From contig OX424556.1 of NCBI GenBank assembly GCA_949152475.1, positions 14,194,664 through 14,258,663 of the forward strand: a stretch of DNA of 64,000 nucleotides, given 5' to 3'. This stretch comes from Terebella lapidaria (lineage: Eukaryota > Annelida > Polychaeta > Terebellida > Terebellidae). Below the pieces are notes generated by a model. It was not told the DNA's origin and did not search any database. It saw nothing but the letters and a program-made list of their open reading frames with translations. Positions 10,826 through 22,445 of the stretch are shown here, one piece after another. Each line of letters opens with the position of its first letter. Positions within the stretch are counted from its first letter, which is position 1. The translations under genes were made by a program, and so were the position numbers.

Positions 10826-13392
10826 GGTAAATGTGAAATCAACGCTAAATGTGAAACCTAACGGTAAATGTGAAAACACACTAACGCTAAATGTGAAACC
10901 TAACGGTAAATGTAAAAACCAATGCATATGCCTTGACGCTAAATGTAATGTGCTTGACGCTATATATGAAAACACATTTCACCTGATCACCTGTTCTGTC
11001 TTTTTAGGTTACCCTATCTTTGATCTGACAAGCCACAGCATAGAAGGAATGGAAAGCGTAAGAATATGTCCGGGAGACATGTTTTTAAGTTACCTGAAGA
11101 ATGGCTAACATACCGCATATTATAGACTTATTAGCTCGAAAATCAATTGTGGACATATAGGAAATGATATACACCGAATATTCTCATGACCTTGGGTTGA
11201 CCTTTGACCTTATTTTCAAGGTCAGAGCACAAAATGGTCGATACCTTACTTATTATCGACTTTACAACTTAGAAATAAATTGTGAACATATAGGAAATGT
11301 TATATACTGAATATTCTCATGACATTGAACTTGACCTCTGACCTCATTTTCAAGGTCATAGCACAAAATGACTAATATCTCGCTTATTATCGACGTTACA
11401 GCTTAGAAATCAATTGTGAACAAATAGGAAATAATAAATAAAATAAAAATAATAAAAATAATAAAAATGAATTTGACATCCGACCTCAGATTAGGAATCA
11501 ATTGTGTACATATAGGCAATCATATATACTGAATATTCTCATGATCTTGAACTTGACCTTGGATCTCATTTTCAAAGTGAAAGTACAAAATGGGTAAAAT
11601 ATCAATTTTTATCGACTTTACAGATTAGGAAAAGATTATCAAATTTTGAACATATAGTAAATGATATATGCTGAATATTCTCACGACCTTGAACTTGACC
11701 TTCGATCTTTTTTTCAAGGTCAGAGCACAAAATGGCTGATATCTCGCTTAATATCAACTTTACAGTTGGGAATAAATTGTATACATATACGAAATGATGT
11801 ATACCGAATATATTTTGATGACCTTGAATTTGACCCTTGACATCCATTTTCAAGGTCAGAGCCCAAAGTGGCTAATATCCCATTATCAATTTTACAGCTT
11901 AGTGATCAATCGTGCACATATAGGAAATGGTATATGTTGAATATTGTCATGACCTTGAACTTGACCTTGACCATATATTCAGGGTCAGAGCACAAGATGG
12001 CTATATTATTGACTTTACAGCTTATGAATCAACTGTGGACATATTGGACTGAATATTCTCATGACTTTGAATTTTACCCAGTTAATATCTCACTTATTAT
12101 GGTCTTTCCGGCTTAGGAATCAATTGTGAACATATAGGAAATGATCTTTAAAATTGTCGTGACCTTGGCCTTATTTCAAGGTCAGAGCAAAAAATGGCTA
12201 ATATCTTGTTTGTTGGCAACTTTATGGCATGATCTTGACCATATATTCAGAGTCAGAGCACAAGATGGCTATATTATTGACTTTACAGCTTATGAATCAA
12301 CTGTGGACATATTGGACTGAATATTCTCATGACTGTTTGTTAGCAACTTTATGGCATGACCTTGACCTTATATTCAGAGTCAGAGCACAACATGGCTAAT
12401 ATATTATTGACTTTACAGCTTATGAATCAACTGTGGACATATTGGACTGAATATTCTCATGACTTTGAATTTTACCCGGTTAATATCTCACATATTATGG
12501 TCTTTACGGCTTAGGAATCAATTGTGAACATATAGGAAATGATCTTGAATATTGTCGTGACCTTGGCCTTATTTCAGGTCAGAGCACGAAATGGCTAATA
12601 TCTTCTTTGTTAGCAACTTTATGGCATAGGAATCAATTGTGAACATATGAAATGATACATGGTGAATATTGTTATGACCTTGAATTTGACATTTGACCTC
12701 ATTTTTTGTTCATAATTTGAGCTGTATGGAGTAAACTCCTAGAGCACTTCCAAGATAGAGCTTATTTTTTTATCGTATCGAATTTTGAAATCGAAAATTA
12801 CAGTTTAGATAGTGACCATAAATTTGACCTTCAATGACCTTGAAATATCAACATGGCAATTTTGATGGAAAAAGTTGTTTTAAAAATAAAACATTTTCCT
12901 GTAGCCTTTCTTAACCCTTGGGCTAATTTTATATAGGGCTGTTCACCATGTTCTGTAAACATAGTGTATGTGTAGGTTTTCAACTGATGGACAAAGCGGA
13001 ATCACCGAGAACGGCTTTCATTATTCTGGTGCATTACTCCAGGGCTTTCAGCCGGTGAGCTAAAAACACACTCAAATAGGTTATCATGTTCGAAAGTGCA
13101 TAGGCATATACGTCGGCTGTTATTTACATGTCACAAGGTGAATAAATGTCTAGTAGGCCTAATAACCTAGTTTTGCTCTTGGCTGATTTTTCACATTTAG
13201 CGTCGTGATTTCTTTTCACATTTACCGTTAAGGGTGGTTTCCTAAATTTTTACATTTACCGTTAGGTTTCACATTTACCGTTAGGGTTTTTTTTTACATT
13301 TACCGTTAGGTTTCACATTTACCGGTAATGTTTTTTTACATTTAACGTTAGGTTTCACATTTAGCGTTGATTTCACATTTAGCGGTTCAACA
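10826..13392. mobile_element. 2.6-kb inverted-repeat element with internal satellite
   Basis: The left end consists of repeats like CGGTAAATGTGAAACCTAA (10826-10960). The right end (13190-13392) is the inverse (TTTCACATTTACCGTTAGG and variants). ATCGAACC lies immediately outside on both sides (10818-10825 and 13393-13400), a candidate 8-bp target duplication, although the right terminal repeat runs about 8 bp further than the left. The interior is mainly a ~135-bp satellite. The 121-codon frame from 10743 is made largely of the terminal repeat and is not a gene. Confidence 0.65.
11160..12680. repeat. ~135-bp satellite rich in TCAAGGTCA
   Basis: About ten diverged units share TTCAAGGTCAGAGCACAAAA, GACTTTACAGCTTAGGAATC, TTGTGAACATATAGGAAATG and GAATATTCTCATGACCTTG. 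Measured spacing between successive AAGGTCAGAGC boxes is 130-143 bp. Several units (12200-12480) have been shuffled. Most units carry a TCAAGGTCA or TGACCTTGA box. Confidence 0.75.
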
Positions 13393-13539
13393 ATCGAACC
13401 CTTAAACATTGCCCAGTTTTGAGCCGTATCGAGAGACAATTAAGTTGTTATGGTCTGTTTCACTGTATTTATACAATACGGTTGAATGTCAAATGAATTT
13501 CGTTGCAACCGATATTGCTGTTATCTGATGCAATGATGA

Positions 13540-15810
13540 GTGCATATGGTGCGTATGATATATATAAATACCAATTCGCCTTCCGACCTAAGCACTCTAC
13601 AATCCATTCTATTATAAAACTCTTGAATCACTGCGCTGAGGCAACATTAAAGGACAGTAGCGGATTTAGAGGGGGGTTACTGGGGTCAGGACCCCCCTTT
13701 CCGAGAAAAAAAATACATGTACATATTAGGCGGGTTCAGCCTTCCTGCCTGAAAAAAATGATGTCGAAATACCATGTGAGTTTGTTCGAAATGTATACTC
13801 AGGAGAGACTGGGAAGCTACCACGGGACATAAAAAGGGGTCTGGCTTCTGGGGTCCTTCAGCGGGCCCCGGACCCCACACCCAAATGAGCAGATTCCCTT
13901 CTACATTTTTTTTCACAAACTTTCAGGATATAGTCATCAATGAATTTTTAAGTGCAATATATACCAAGGAGAGCCACTAAATTAATTCAGAAAATGAAAA
14001 GGCTATGATTTTGGGGGCATTTCAGTGGGCTCCAGACCCCCGGCCCAAATGTCCAGCTTCTCTTCCACATTTTTACAAACTTTCCAAAACATGGTCATCA
14101 TCCGTTCCCAGGAAAGGCCACAAAATTAGTTCGGAATATAAGGAAGGCTATGACTTCTGGGGCCTTTGGGTGGGCCACAGGACCCCCGGCCCAAATGTGT
14201 AGCTTCCCTTCTACATGTGCATGTACATTTTTCACAAACTTTCCAGAACATGGTCATCGATGAATTTTTAAGTGCAATTTATTCCCAGGAGAAGGTCACA
14301 AAATAAGTTCAGTACATAAAAAGGGTTATGACTTCTGGGGCCCTTAAGCGGGCCCCAGACCCCCGGCCAAAATGAGTAGCTTCCCTTCTACTTTCTACCA
14401 AAGTTTCCAGAACATGATCATCGATGAATTTTTAAGTGCAATTTATTCCCAGGAGGAGGCCACAAAACTAGATCAAAATTAGGATAATTCAGAACATAAA
14501 AAGGCTCTGATTTCTGGGCCCTTCAGCAGGCCCGAGATCCCCCCCCCCCCCCAAGCTGAGACAGGTTCGCTTCGTTTCTAGTTTTTGCATTTATTATGAA
14601 AGTATGGCGATCATTGGGTATTCAAATGAAATTTATACCCAGGAGATGACATCAATTACCTCAATTCATAAATAAGACTCTGGCTTCAGGGTCTCTTGAG
14701 CGGGCCCCAGACCCATACTGGGACAGGCTCGCTTCATTCACAACCTTTTTACAAATATACCAGGGGCAAGATATGGGATCCACACCCAGGAGATGCCAGG
14801 AAGCTACCACAGGACAGAACAAAGGCTCTGGCTTCTGAGGCCCTTGAGCGGGCCCCAGACCCCACGCCGTGTAATGTTGGACCCCTTCTTTTCAAATTCC
14901 TGGATCCGCCCCTGAAGGACAATCCCGAATATACTTCAGCCGCCTACTGTGATCTATCCAAGGGGTTTGACGTAATCAATCACGAAATTATCATTAAAAA
15001 GTTATGGAATCCGAAGAGTGGCCCATGACTGGTTCCGAAGTTATGTCACACACAGAACATTATATGTAACTGATGACAATATTGACTCTAATCCAGCTAA
15101 TATTCGTTGTGGTGTCCAACAGGGGTCAATGTTGGGCCCTATACTATAGCTTATATACGTGAATGACATCGGTAACTCATCTAATGCTGATATATTATCC
15201 TTCGCTGACGATACTACACTCTTTGCATCACACTACAACTTAACTACAGTTCATTCCATAATTAACTTAGAAATCAACGCATTATTTGAATGGTTCTGTT
15301 CGAACAAGTTGTCCCTCGGTGCTAACAAAACTAAATATATCATTATCCATCCCAAGCGAATGAAAAGCAATATAAGTCATCATAACATGATGATCAACAA
15401 TCAGCTAATTTTTAGGCCTGCATATTGACGAGTCATTAACATGACAATATCATATATCGAATATCAATAAGAAAATAGCCAGTGCGATGTTTGCAATCAA
15501 CCAAGCCAATTATATACTCCCAATAAATTGTCTCAAGACAATATATACCCACGGTCTACTAGCCTGGGGTATGTTCCCAAATCCTACTTAACACGCACGG
15601 AATTATTACACAAACGCGCCACCTGAACGATAACTAAATCCAAACACAATAGTCATACAGACCCTTTATTCAGATCCAACAATATACTAAAAAATTAACG
15701 ACCTTTACGAATTTCAAGTAGTGCTTTTCGTTTTCGACCAAATGTCAGGAAATCTTCCGCGATCATTTGAGGTGATGTTTCAGCTCAATAGTACGAAAGC
15801 GTATTAGGGC
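13540..15810 (+). mobile_element. Degenerate LINE split by a hAT-like element
   Basis: 13570-13650 encodes YQFAFRPKHST and LLNHCAEATLKD. 14915-15430 continues with YTSAAYCDLSKGFDVINHE, then, after a frame change, HDWFRSYVTHRT, GVQQGSMLGP and FADDTTLFAS, the catalytic box of the reverse transcriptase. Decayed C-terminal sequence (AMFAINQANYILPIN, then FVFDQMSGNLPRSF) reaches about 15790. The element is Jockey/CR1-like, truncated at the 5' end and inactive. Element A begins just downstream. Confidence 0.8.
13657..14914. mobile_element. hAT-like non-autonomous element inside the LINE
   Basis: The right end inverts to CAGGGGCGGATCCAGGAATT, a classic hAT-type terminus. The left end reads CAGTAGCGGATTTAGAGGGG, starting in the last bases of the flank. 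AAGGACA is present at both borders (13650-13656 and 14915-14921), and the LINE frame resumes directly after the second copy. The interior is seven units of 145-180 bp (about 13830-14860) with GGCTTCTGGGGYCCTTNAGC, GGGCCCCAGACCCC and AATTTTTAAGTGCAAT. No transposase is seen. Confidence 0.75.
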
Positions 15811-15831
15811 CAGGTTGTATGTAAGAAAAAG

Positions 15832-17652
15832 CTAGACGTCAAGGCCTAAAGATGCCTTGGAGGCATTTCGGTGTGATGATTAATCTATAATATATACTAG
15901 ATATCGACGAAAATGAAAAATGTCGACTCCACAAAAAAATTTACCGTTAAAATAATACCCCTTAGACATGTTTGTCTAGGGCGACGAGTCCGAAAAAAAA
16001 GTCTGTTTCGCTCTACGACTCAGTGTTTCCGAGATATCGACGAAAACGAAAAATGCCAACTCGGCAAAAAATTTTTTAGTCAAGGTCAAAGTTCATCCAT
16101 AATACATATAAGATAAATGTTGTCTAGAGCGACAAGTCCGAAAATAACGTCCGTTTCGCTCTACGACACACCGTTCCCGAGATATCGACGAAAACGAGAA
16201 ATGCCGACTCGGCAAAAAAATTTCGTGTCAAGGTCAAAGTTCATCCATAATACCCCTTAGACATGTTTGTGTAGGGCGACGAGTCCGAAAATAACGTCCG
16301 TTTCGCTCTACGACATACCGTTCCCGAGATATCGACGAAAACGAGAAATGCCGACTCGGCGAAAAAATTTCGGGTCAAGGTCAAAGTTCATCCATAATAC
16401 CCCTTAGACATGTTTGTCTAGGGCGACGAGACCGAAAATAACATCCGTTTCGCTCTACGACACACCGTTCCCGAGATATCGACGAAAAATGCCGACTCGG
16501 CAAAAAAATTTGGGGTCAAGGTCAAAGTTCATCCATAATACCCCTTAGACATGTTTGTCTAGGGCGACGAGTCCGAAAATAACGTCCGTTTCGCTCTGCG
16601 ACACACCGTTCCCGAGATATCGACGAAAACGAAAAATGCCGACTCTGCAAAAAAATTTGGGGTCAAGGTCAAAGTTCATCCATAATACCCCTTAGACATG
16701 TTTGTCTAGGGCGACGAGTCCGAAAATAACATCCGTTTCGCTCTACGACACACCGTTCCCGAGATATCGACGAAAACGAAAAATGCCGACTCGGCAAAAA
16801 AATTTGGGGTCAAGGTCAAAGTTCATCCATAATACCCCTTAGACATGTTTGTCTAGGGCGACGAGTCCGAAAATAACGTCCGTTTCGCTCTACAATGCAC
16901 CGTTTCCGAGATATGCAGGATGCCTCAAGGATGACTCAGCAAAAAATTATTTCGACCTCTAGGTCAAAGGTCGTTTGACGTATCGATCCCAAAATCAATA
17001 GGGTTCTTCCCTGTTGATATATAAACCTCCGTGCAAAATTCTGCAACTATTGCCTGAATATTTTTCGACTTATCGTCCGGAAACCAAGTTTCAAGATCAG
17101 CCTCGATTTCATCCTCAAGGACCTCACGGACCTCGGAGCCAGATCAAAAAAAATAATACACCCTAGAGATGTTTGTCTAGGGCGACGAGTCCGAAAATAA
17201 CGTCCGTTTCGCTCTACGATGCACGGTTTCTGAGATATGCAGGAAGCCTCAAGGATGAATCAGCAAAAAATTATTTCGATCTCTAGGTCAAAGGTCGTTT
17301 GACGGATCGATCCCAAAATCAATAGGGTGCTTCCCTGGTGGCATATGAACCTCCATGCAGAGTTCTGCAACTATTGCGTAAATATTTTTCCAGTTATCTT
17401 CCGGAAACCAAGTCTCAAAATTAGCCTTGATTTCATCCTCACGGACCTCACGGACCTCGGATCCGGCTCAAAAAGAATAGGGTTCTTCCACATATCATTT
17501 CTGACTTGTGGTGAAAATTTGACGAGGATCCGTCAAGGCAATCTAAAGTTATCGTCCGGAAACCAAAAGTGGCGGAAGAAGAAAAAAAAGAAAAAAAAGA
17601 AAAAAAAATTCTGCTAAAACCATAAAGGCATTTCTGCCGAAATGCCTTAATA
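15832..17652 (+). mobile_element. Helitron-like (Helentron/HINE-type) element A
   Basis: The 5' end reads CTAGACGTCAAGGCCTAAAG, followed by a hairpin (ATGCCTTGGAGGCAT). A run of 147-bp monomers (15900-16930) follows, then a 3' core (two related ~180-bp parts, 16930-17570), a purine-rich (GAAAA)n tract and a terminal hairpin AAGGCATTTC-TGCC-GAAATGCCTT. AGGCATTTCGG near the 5' end is inverted in the 3' hairpin, forming subterminal inverted repeats. Known Helentron-associated elements share this plan: subterminal inverted repeats, central tandem repeats, microsatellite, 3' hairpin. No Rep/helicase is encoded, so mobility would depend on another copy. Confidence 0.75.
15900..16930 (+). repeat. 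147-bp satellite inside element A (about 7 units)
   Basis: Successive TCAAGG boxes at 16228, 16375, 16516 and 16663 give spacings of 147, 141 and 147. Each unit has the palindrome GCCGANTCGGC, a run of A, GGGTCAAGGTCAAAGTTCAT, TAGACATGTTTGTCTA (a hairpin) and CGTTTCGCTCTACGACRCAC. Units are about 95 percent alike by eye. Confidence 0.9.
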
Positions 17653-17694
17653 ACATGTAATCTTGACACACAAAATATTGACTCAGACGATTGT

Positions 17695-17778
17695 CAACAG
17701 GTTGTCACAGTAACTATTTAGACATCGTCATTTCGTTAACAGGTTGTCACAGTAACTATTTAGACATCGTCATTTTGA
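17695..17778. repeat. 42-bp tandem duplication
   Basis: GGTTGTCACAGTAACTATTT plus the following bases through GACATCGTCATTT occurs at 17700 and again at 17742, almost unchanged. Confidence 0.8.
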
Positions 17779-17835
17779 GGACCAAGTTTGCGACAATGAT
17801 ATTTAGTGGGTCTTCATGACCCACAGATGAACTGT

Positions 17836-18200
17836 GGGGGCAGTTGGCGCAGTCAGTTAAAGGCGCTCGTCTCGTGACCAGTAGGTTGCTGGTTCGAGCC
17901 GCGGCGCTGGCGCTGCTGTGTTGGCTGTCTAACACCCTTGGGCAAGGTGTGTACCACAATGTGTCTCGGTTCACTCAGTCGTATAATTGAGTACCCGATT
18001 GGCAGTGTTAGCAAATTGTACGTGTGTCCTAATCACCTTGCGCCAATATGGCAGCAAAAAGTCTCTGACAAATAGGTGATTGTCTATGGACCCCAGGGAG
18101 TCGGAAAGTGGTTCCTGGCCATATATTGGGGGTAATAATTGTCAAGCGCTTTGAGCAGGTTCCTGAAAAAGCGCTATATAAAAACTTGACGTAAGTTTTA
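17836..18200 (+). mobile_element. tRNA-derived SINE
   Basis: The head resembles a tRNA gene with both internal Pol III promoter boxes: an A-box-like TTGGCGCAGTCAGTTAAAGG near 17842 and a perfect B box GGTTCGAGCC at 17891-17900. Spacing of about 45 bp fits a tRNA. A unique body follows, with a tail that includes CAAGCGCTTTGAGCAGG and AAAAGCGCTATATAAA, a LINE-like 3' domain widespread in animal SINEs. It ends in a short T- and A-rich stretch. It is not a functional tRNA gene: no good acceptor stem is present. Flanking duplications were not certain. Confidence 0.85.
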
Positions 18201-18569
18201 TTCATAATCAGGCCTTGAACTCGACAAAAGCTTGTCGTTTTTATTGGGCTTTCCACACCGGAAGTATACAGAAGAACCTATGATCACTAGAGTTGTGCAC
18301 ATCTTCCGTAACAGTAAGTACGTCATTTCGTCTGCATCGATTTATTGCATTGTATGATTTGCATCGCAGAACAATTCACTGAAATAAATACTAATCAAGC
18401 ATAATATGTATAACATCAAGAGTAACATGTAAATCTTGAATATATCATGCAGTGCATCAGCTAGGGAATAATTGCTGCCTGGTCAGCTTTCATCTGTTCA
18501 GTTTTTTATTCTGTCATGTTCATTGAGCAGGACGTTGTGGTATAGGCCTATAGGTCATGATAAGAACAG

Positions 18570-18720
18570 GCCCATAACTAGAAATTGTGGAAGGGGGTTT
18601 CGAATTTGAAAGTTGAGAACAAATGCGAGCGAAGCGAGCCCCCTTGGGCGTGGGGTCTGGGGCCCGCTTAAGAGCCCCAGAAGCCAAATCATACTACGTG
18701 ATTCCTGGTGAATTCTGAAG
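18570..18720 (-). mobile_element. Remnant related to the hAT-like element at 13657
   Basis: GGGTCTGGGGCCCGCTTAAG and GCCCCAGAAGCC are the inverse of the GGGCCCCAGACCCC unit motif at 13830-14860. Only about one unit and part of an end remain. Confidence 0.5.
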
Positions 18721-18774
18721 CTCTACTGAGATCATTTCCCAACTTTTCGAGATGTTTTTTGACGATATTATTTA

Positions 18775-18990
18775 TGCATACAGTCAAATTTCCATTAATG
18801 AACACCTCCGGTCAGTGAACACCACCAGTTAGTGAACACTTTTTCTTGATTCCAAGTGAGTGCTTATCTTTTAACATTGGTGTGTTCTTCCGATTAGTAA
18901 ACACCACTGAATTAGCGAATAAGTGAATAACTTATTTAGTGAATAACTCCCTGTTGTGAACACTGTTATATGGTTGTGTACGGTATTTCA
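18775..18990. mobile_element. Possible pogo/Tigger-like MITE remnant
   Basis: TACAGTCAAATTTCCATTAA begins with a CAGTCAA-type terminus seen in Tigger elements and sits after TA. The stretch repeats GTGAACACC/AGTGAACACT several times. A matching inverted right end was not found, so the call is weak. Confidence 0.3.
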
Positions 18991-20100
18991 ATTTGAGACT
19001 CTTTACCCATTGAACATAGGCAATTGCATTGTAATCGCACAGGGCAGAGAATTCTGACTTCTAGGTAACAACAAAGTAATTACTAATAATACATCTCACA
19101 AAAATATATCTTATGGCAAATTGTTCAGATTCTTCCTTAACAGTGTCATACTCTAGTTTCCACAGCCTAGATCATCAGTGAAGCCACAAGTATTTACTAC
19201 GGGCTTGGTTGACAGTATCTTCTCAAGCTGAATTTCATCAGCTTGACATAACATCGTTTTTGTTAGGCCTGCCTGGTAGTATTCATCTCTATGACATTCA
19301 ATAACCGAGCAGATTAGGTTATTATGTTGTTTGGATCTGTTTTATCGTGATGGTACATTTTCTGATTAGATAACACAATATGAACATTTTTGCTGGTTTC
19401 CAAAGGCGTTCACCAATCTTTGATTGTGTTTGTATGTAAGCATTAAAATTAGCCCGGAGGACAAATGACGAGTTCCTGTGTTGGAATATCCTGAAGTATC
19501 TTGATTCAAACTCCTGAAAATTTGACTCAATACTATGATAACAGACACAACCCCAGATATTTACAAAAATGGAAATCATCTCACAATATGAAGTGTAGCC
19601 TAGACACGAGGAATACATGTGATTATCCAGTAATATTATTTGAATTTCAATAAAATATTGCATGCACCAGTTAGTTTAGTGAGGAGAATGGTTGGGAACA
19701 AATGTAGCGAGAGAACGGCCACCAGCACGAGTGTCCGCAGACATAAAACGAACTAGACTCTGAACTACAAATCCAGAAAAACGATCTGAATGAATGAGAA
19801 CATGTTAACTTCATGGTTTAAAGCTTTCTAATTTCTCACTTTTGTTGAAATTATCTTCACGTGGTAAAACAGGAACATATTTGCTCTGCAAATGGGGAAT
19901 AAAGCACATGAATTTCATATGGTTTGTGTAGTTCTCGTGGGAGTATATACATGCACCCTGTAATGCATAATTATTTGAACTCCGACTTTTTCAAGATGAA
20001 GAGAAAACATGACCGATCGCTAATTATATCAGAAAAGGTAGATCGAACTGTGCATCATGTGTGTGTTGTGAACCTATTAATTAAGACAACAAATTAGTGG
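18991..20100. other. Long gap without a recognised feature
   Basis: I see no recognisable coding exon, RNA gene or repeat. The 113-codon minus frame at 19322-19663 has no family resemblance and no supporting splice context. Confidence 0.4.
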
Positions 20101-20118
20101 TTTGATCATCGTGTGCGC

Positions 20119-20206
20119 AAGATTTCGGGGGGGGGGGGGGGAGAACCACAAAGGGGGGTTCGATCGAACCTGTCGAACCCCCCCCCCCCCCCTGCGTACG
20201 GGCCTG
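20119..20206. mobile_element. Tiny palindromic element with G-run and C-run
   Basis: A G-run at about 20127-20141 and a C-run at about 20179-20192 face each other round TTCGATCGAA. The right border inverts to CAGGCCCGTACGCAGGGGG, a terminus common in hAT-like MITEs. A short internal-deletion remnant is likely. The homopolymer lengths may be unreliable. Confidence 0.45.
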
Positions 20207-20866
20207 TAAGAAGATACAACCTTGTTGCCCGTAGCGACAGACGGTCTGGCTCGAATACTTTTTGTCATCAATTTTCTTCTGAAAAAAAACAGTACACATT
20301 TAAAATAGAATCACTCTTGAGTTGTCGAATCATCGTTGAGGTCCTATGCCTTTACCACGTCTGGAATGTTTTGATATTTCTCCATACATAGGCATATATC
20401 AAGAAAATCATGTACTGATCACAATTCTTTGGATTATAAAATCATTGTTACTTATGCATCATAACTGAATGTCATGTTCATATTATGACATTACAGTATG
20501 CTAGTAGATCCTAACATGTTGATTATGTTGATTGGTGTTTTTGGGGCAGTCATGGTGGCAACCTAAAACTTGCCATTGTTATAACCCGGACCATTTGACA
20601 AACAGCAGCGATGGCAATATTTTGTGTGAATAAGTACTGGTGGTATGTTCCTCCCCCGCCCTCGTTGTCGATTGACGACAGCAACAGCCGTCACAATTCA
20701 CACAATTTCTGAGACGGAATGTTAATTGTCTGTCCTCTAGATTTTGACTCAGCTCACACAGTTTGCAATTCCACCTGTGGCACTAGTTTTCTGTGGACAA
20801 CTATAGCAAAAGGAACTGGGAGCGGTTGCACTGGCGAATTCAGTAAAGAATCTCATTATCACTTAC

Positions 20867-21071
20867 CGCCATGATCGAATGGAAAGCAGCTTTGATTTTC
20901 AGCAATCTCCTCTTGTTACAGATGATTAACGTCATAGGAATAATAATTGAGGGCTGACAACAGCGTGTGACACACTTCCCGCTAAAATATTCGGCAGCAT
21001 CAACAAAAGCCAGATAGGCAACGGTAGCACCAGATGAGCAAAGCATTACAGAGAAGTGAGTTCTACTCACT
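20867..21071 (-). CDS. Candidate coding exon of an unknown membrane protein
   Basis: On the minus strand, GAGATTCAG precedes an open stretch that ends in ATGGCG followed by GTAAGTG, so both borders look like good splice sites. The 205-nt segment is open in one frame. It reads RTHFSVMLCSSGATVAYLAF (a likely membrane span), then a cysteine-rich patch and PSIIIPMTLIICNKRRLLKI, a second hydrophobic stretch followed by a basic cluster. That layout resembles a multi-pass membrane protein. I do not recognise the family and found no partner exons, so this may be chance. Confidence 0.3.
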
Positions 21072-22440
21072 CTGAATCTCTAATTATTGAACAAATATAT
21101 ATTATCATTATGACCAACTGCCATTTATAAAGGGAAAAATCGGTCCATTCCTATCAATGTGATAATTCCAGGCAATTTCCAGCAAATAACTGAATATTAC
21201 CATTTTATATATATATATATACACCACACATGTACAAAATATGGGTATCCATTGATTCTGATCTATGGGTAGAAGGCAAGCCTCTTTTAGGCTTATACAA
21301 TTTAGGCGTTGATAGGCTTATTATGACGAACACCGTACATAAACTGATAGAAAGTCAGTATATGATTCATACCACAGGTGCCCTTGGAACAACTGATCTA
21401 GATGCACAGTCCATCCTGTTCAAGCTGGAATGTTCCGACTTCTGGTGGGTATGCATAAACGAACTGACGTTTGTGCTTTACATAAGGGTCCAATATGCAT
21501 AACTATTGTCCATTAAACGTTGACTCAATAATCAAGTACAAAGTATTCAGAGCGAACACAGGTTCAGTGACAGGCAATATCGAGAAAATTGTAGGAGACT
21601 TCGTTAAAACCCTTATGGGAGTGAAATCAGGTGTTCCAGAAAAAGCATTTTCTGCCCTACCTGTGGCACCCGTCATGAATTCCAAAAAATAAGATGCAAC
21701 AATTCTTGCTGCATACTAGTAGCATATCGGATATACTTATCAACCAGATCGTGATAACATCCATAAATTTTTTTCTTAAAAGCAGCTACTAATATTGGTA
21801 AAACAAAAATTGTCGCAGCAGTTTAGAGGCCAGTTGGGAAGTACGGTCCTCATATCTGCAACTAGCTATGGAATAGCGTATAAGTTGTGAGAGAAACACA
21901 CCGTATGCTGGCAATATAGGAATGTTGCTGCTTAGAGAATATTAAATTAGAAAAGAAACTTTAAATCATCACGCTTGCCATTTAATTTAGTTGACAGGTT
22001 AGCATCTTTATCAATCTGCGACCTTACATCTGAATAGGAAAAATGAGTCTGTAATGTCTCCAATTTTGAGTTCCTTAAGATATGGCATCCCAATAATCAC
22101 AATGCTTGCAAAATTTCATTGACAATACCTCTGTTTAAAATTACTGGGTTGTTTCTGAGATCTCCCTCTTTGTAGAGGAGTTTGTACTCATAGGAATACA
22201 GAAAAAAATATTAAAAATTATCAATAAGAAAATGAACCATATTCACAACAACTGTTTCATTATATGTAGCCAATATATGTAGCCGAGGCTTATTCTCGAT
22301 GAGGTATTGTGGTATAAAGAGTGCTAATTCAATTTCTGCCAGTATTGTTGAAACCCATATTGTTATTATTATCATCATTGTAGACTGACATTGGTAGACA
22401 CACCGGGATATTTTAGGAGGTAGAGTATAGGGCAGTATAG
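21072..22440. other. No recognised gene
   Basis: Open frames overlap on both strands at 21495-21692. The minus one contains AENAFSGTPDFTPIRVL, which I cannot place. The rest is AT-rich, with a short local repeat ATATGTAGCC at 22263-22282. Confidence 0.3.
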
Positions 22441-22445
22441 GGTAT

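Noticed and set aside
10743-11108. 121-codon frame with LNVKPNGKC repeats
   Set aside because: The repeats are the short terminal tandem units of the 10826-13392 element, and the rest has no domain.
15900-16930. CRISPR-like array
   Set aside because: The 147-bp units are contiguous with no unique spacers, and the genome is animal.
17836-17910. Possible tRNA gene
   Set aside because: A and B boxes are present but the acceptor stem does not pair and the sequence continues into a SINE body and tail.
20077-20391. Frames with Gly- or Pro-runs
   Set aside because: Translation of the G-run and C-run of a small palindromic element.
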